NCBI GenBank assembly: GCA_946478935.1
Contig: CAMLEL010000087.1
Span: 1-8,258, forward strand
DNA: 8,258 bases
Direction: 5' to 3'
Source: an uncultured Armatimonadota bacterium
GTDB lineage: Bacteria; Armatimonadota; Fimbriimonadia; Fimbriimonadales; Fimbriimonadaceae
The notes beneath the pieces are model-generated. The model did not search any database, was not told where the DNA came from, and saw nothing but the letters and a program-made list of their open reading frames with translations. This document shows, in pieces, positions 6,312 to 8,258 of the stretch (its first letter is position 1; every line of letters starts with the position of its first letter). The position numbers were made by a program, and so were the translations under genes.

Positions 6312-6752
6312 ATGTCAGACGATCAGAACTTAGCAGTGGAGTCGGAGCAGGATTTGCCTTCTGAGGCGGGCATTATGGATCCGCAGGAGGAAATTGGCGA
6401 TCAGCCAGCGGAGGTTGTTGCCGGAACGTTGACTGTGAAGCGAGGAGGCGTAGAGACGGAGGACCGATTCTCTTTCCAACCCCCCGCAATCATTGGTCGC
6501 TTTGATCCCGGAATTGGACCGATCGACGTCGATCTTGGCTCGCTTCCAGAAGCTGCCTATGTGTCTCGCAAACATGCAAAGATCACCTACGAAAATGGTG
6601 AATGGATGCTCTCGGATCTCGGATCGTCAAACGGAACTTTCGTTCTTCGCGACGACTTTGAAAGAATCGAGAGTGCGACGCTGGAAGACGGGAGCGAAAT
6701 CGCTCTGGGCAATGCGCGGTTCGTCTTCAGAGTGACCATCGAAACCTCGTAG
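6312..6752 (+). CDS. FHA-domain protein (phosphothreonine-binding)
   Basis: The 146-residue protein has an acidic, probably disordered N-terminus (about 1-38) followed by one forkhead-associated domain (about 40-142). FHA domains bind phosphothreonine peptides and often work with Ser/Thr kinases or in secretion and pilus assembly. Conserved residues are Gly62-Arg63 in IIGRFD, Ser85-Arg86 and His88 in YVSRKHA, and Asn107-Gly108-Thr109 in SSNGTFV. No signal peptide, transmembrane segment or second domain is present, so it is likely a cytoplasmic adaptor. I chose ATG 6312 because GCAGG lies eight bases upstream. In-frame TTG 6231 and GTG 6237 (overlapping the thiN stop as GTGA) would add up to 27 residues. 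No kinase is in the window. It lies 61 bases before the pilin-like genes and may be co-transcribed with them, but a functional link is only suggested. Confidence 0.85.
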   Translation: MSDDQNLAVESEQDLPSEAGIMDPQEEIGDQPAEVVAGTLTVKRGGVETEDRFSFQPPAIIGRFDPGIGPIDVDLGSLPEAAYVSRKHAKITYENGEWMLSDLGSSNGTFVLRDDFERIESATLEDGSEIALGNARFVFRVTIETS

Positions 6753-6756
6753 AATT

Positions 6757-6772
6757 ACCTGAATTCTCAGGT
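6757..6772 (+). repeat. Short inverted repeat between the FHA gene and the pilin genes
   Basis: ACCTGA and TCAGGT form a perfect 6-bp stem around a 4-base loop, starting four bases after the FHA-gene stop. No T-run follows, so it is at best a weak terminator; it could also be a protein-binding palindrome or chance. Confidence 0.3.
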
Positions 6773-6813
6773 CGGCATGGCCTTCCTGATCGCGATATGG
6801 AACTCATCACTTG

Positions 6814-7290
6814 ATGAGTACGCGCGCGAAGAGATTTTCAAGGAGGGTGAGGCAAGGGTCGATTCTGCTTGATGCTTTGGTCGGCATTTTCATTTTAACG
6901 ATCGCGACCCTGTCCTACCTGTCGCTTACGGTGGTCACCCATCGTTCACACGTCATCTCAAAGGACGATACAAAAGCTTCGCAGATGGTTGCCCGTCTGC
7001 TCGAACAGGTCCAGCTTCTCAAGCCAAGTGACTTGAACGTCACCACCCTCAAGGCGATGAATCTTGTGGACAACGGTTCCACCGGCTCCCCATACAGCTT
7101 TACGAACATTCCGCTGGATCAGGGGACACTCTACAGTCCCAGCAAGACACTAATCGATGGGCAGGGCGTGATGCGGATTACCACCATGGCCAACGGCTCG
7201 GCGCGCGTCGTTGCGACCATCAACTGGAAGTCGACTACCGGCAAGAGCAAATCGTTCACGTCAGGAACGATTATCGGAGCTTACAAATGA
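6814..7290 (+). CDS. Type IV pseudopilin, PilV/GspI-like
   Basis: This 158-residue protein has the layout of a minor pilin: a short basic leader (about 15 residues, many Arg), a prepilin peptidase site after Gly15 in RQGSILLDAL, a single hydrophobic helix (about 16-40), then a small polar C-terminal domain. Mature residue +5, normally Glu, is Asp20 here, a conservative change. Position and length fit PilV or GspI-like minor pilins, which start or prime a pilus or pseudopilus. The ATG at 6814 was chosen although its Shine-Dalgarno sequence is weak; a TTG precedes it directly. Its stop overlaps the next gene's ATG (7287-7290), so the pilin-like genes form an operon. The globular part is not diagnostic, so the exact subunit name is uncertain. 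Confidence 0.75.
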   Translation: MSTRAKRFSRRVRQGSILLDALVGIFILTIATLSYLSLTVVTHRSHVISKDDTKASQMVARLLEQVQLLKPSDLNVTTLKAMNLVDNGSTGSPYSFTNIPLDQGTLYSPSKTLIDGQGVMRITTMANGSARVVATINWKSTTGKSKSFTSGTIIGAYK

Positions 7291-7850
7291 AGAGGGGATT
7301 TACACTCGTAGAGCTTCTAAGCGGCATGGGCGTCATGTCGGCCGTACTTTTGGGATCGGTGACGTTGATGATCACCGGCCTCAAGTCTTTTCAAAAGACT
7401 TCCGCAGACGTGGATATCACAAACCAGAACGCCAACTCGTTGAAGCGGGTAAGTGAAACGCTGCGCCAAGCCATCAATGTCACCATTTCCAATAGCGGCA
7501 AGACCATCACCTACAATCTTCCCAAACTTGGCGCGGTTGACCCGTTAACCGGTGAAAAGGAATTGCTCGATCCCGTAGTCAGCGACGGAGTTGCCAGGAG
7601 CTTCAACGTAGATTTTTCGACCGGCAAACTCACATCGATGCCAGGAAACATCACGCTGATTTCAAGTCTTTCTGCGAAGGATATGCAAACCGGATCGACT
7701 CAGTTTGACCAGCAATATGTGCCCTTCCAGCTAACGACGATCGGGAGCTACCGGGCAATCACCATCACCTTGATCACCACCCAAAACGTGATCACCGATA
7801 AGCGCTATATGCGCATGAAGACCACCGCCGTTGTGAGGAACACCAAATGA
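7287..7850 (+). CDS. Type IV pseudopilin, PilW/GspJ-like, with canonical prepilin signal
   Basis: The 187-residue protein starts with a very short leader and a textbook prepilin signal, KRG/FTLVELL: cleavage by PilD-type peptidase after Gly4 and Glu9 at mature +5. A hydrophobic helix to about residue 30 anchors it in the inner membrane before assembly. The rest is a polar, Thr/Ser-rich β-strand-like domain, and the middle helix continuation (about 35-65) is rich in Gln/Asn. Second position after a PilV-like gene, and its size, suggest a PilW/GspJ-type minor pilin. GGAG lies seven bases before the ATG. Both ends overlap neighbours by ATGA (7287-7290 and 7847-7850), a sign of coupled translation. 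The prepilin assignment is firm; the subunit type is inferred from order. Confidence 0.85.
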   Translation: MKRGFTLVELLSGMGVMSAVLLGSVTLMITGLKSFQKTSADVDITNQNANSLKRVSETLRQAINVTISNSGKTITYNLPKLGAVDPLTGEKELLDPVVSDGVARSFNVDFSTGKLTSMPGNITLISSLSAKDMQTGSTQFDQQYVPFQLTTIGSYRAITITLITTQNVITDKRYMRMKTTAVVRNTK

Positions 7851-8258
7851 GGAGAGCAAGAGGTTCTGTTTCCGTATATGCGCTGTTGACCATGATGGTC
7901 TTGCTAACCGCGAGCCTCGGAGTCGGGGCATTGTCGATCGGTTCCCTCGGACGTGCCACAAACGAAAAGAAGGCACTGTCCTCGTTCGAGGCGGCACAAG
8001 CGGGCCTGGAGTGGACGATTACCCAGGGGTTCAAGGATTTGCCGCTCCACGACGGCTATTTCGTGGACACCAACTACGACTTGGGAACCGTGCTCACCCC
8101 TCTTACCGGAAGCGCGGCGGGCTGGGGTCAGATCGTTCCAAACGTCGATGCAACTTACGCGTACATTTCAGCCGGCGCCACCGTTAATGGCTCTACGCGC
8201 AGCATCCGCACCTTGGTGGCGGCGAGAAATGTGGGCATTTGGAACAACGCAGTGTTCG
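7847..8258 (+). CDS. PilX-like minor pilus assembly protein, 3' end beyond window
   Basis: Translating from the ATG that overlaps the previous stop gives 137 residues with no stop before the window ends, so the gene is partial. It has a short Arg-rich leader (MRRARG), then a hydrophobic segment (about residues 7-35), then the EAAQAGLEW motif at 48-56. The last resembles the (Y/E)AA-AGLE signature typical of PilX N-terminal-domain proteins. Mature +5 would be Tyr, not Glu, as is usual for PilX-like proteins, whose GSVSVYALL-type start differs from GFTLVE. GAGGA sits seven bases before the ATG. It forms the third member of the pilV-pilW-pilX-like operon. The visible C-terminal part (Gly/Thr/Asn rich, ending WNNAVF) looks extracellular. 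PilX-like is a motif-based call; function beyond pilus or secretion assembly is open. Confidence 0.72.
   Translation, partial: MRRARGSVSVYALLTMMVLLTASLGVGALSIGSLGRATNEKKALSSFEAAQAGLEWTITQGFKDLPLHDGYFVDTNYDLGTVLTPLTGSAAGWGQIVPNVDATYAYISAGATVNGSTRSIRTLVAARNVGIWNNAVF

Noticed and set aside
6840..6849. AAGGAGG followed by GTG as an alternative start of the first pilin-like gene
   Set aside because: The motif abuts the GTG with no spacer, and it encodes Arg codons of the basic leader. It is more likely coding sequence.
1..8258. CRISPR array, insertion sequence, tRNA or rRNA gene
   Set aside because: No regularly spaced repeats, transposase motifs, terminal repeats or RNA-gene signatures were seen on either strand.

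Overview
The window looks like part of a bacterial chromosome around dnaA, with moderate GC and a short AT-rich gap. A small outer-membrane-type β-barrel protein points to a diderm (Gram-negative-type) cell. The three type IV pseudopilin-like genes, the FHA protein and the overall style resemble Armatimonadota (Fimbriimonadia), but that placement is a guess from memory and is not demonstrated by the sequence.

Layout: two gene sets diverge from a 249-base gap (5347-5595). Everything to the left is on the minus strand, in transcription order: dnaA (5346-3976), a creatininase-family amidohydrolase (3974-3231), a secreted 183-residue β-barrel protein (3184-2633), the ribosome-associated GTPase hflX (2567-1296), the release-factor methyltransferase prmC (1299-466) and peptide deformylase def (457-1, cut by the window edge). 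Everything to the right is on the plus strand: thiamine pyrophosphokinase (5596-6240), an FHA-domain protein (6312-6752), and three prepilin-like genes resembling pilV, pilW and pilX (6814-7290, 7287-7850 and 7847 to the window end). The last of these is an open frame that runs off the window.

How it fits together: hflX, prmC and def all serve translation (ribosome rescue or splitting, peptide-release-factor methylation, nascent-chain deformylation) and are tightly packed. hflX and prmC overlap by four bases and prmC and def are 8 bases apart. dnaA and the creatininase-like gene are separated by a single base. The three pilin-like genes overlap by ATGA junctions and probably make minor pilins of a type IV pilus or type II secretion-like machine. 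The dnaA/thiN gap has a stretch that is about 70% A+T by hand count and two near-consensus DnaA boxes. With the divergent gene orientation, this makes it a candidate replication origin.

No clearly new multi-gene system is visible. The most interesting points are the candidate origin, the dnaA-creatininase junction, a nested hairpin that could hide the ribosome-binding site of the β-barrel gene behind the creatininase stop codon, and the uneven prepilin signals in the pseudopilin trio.
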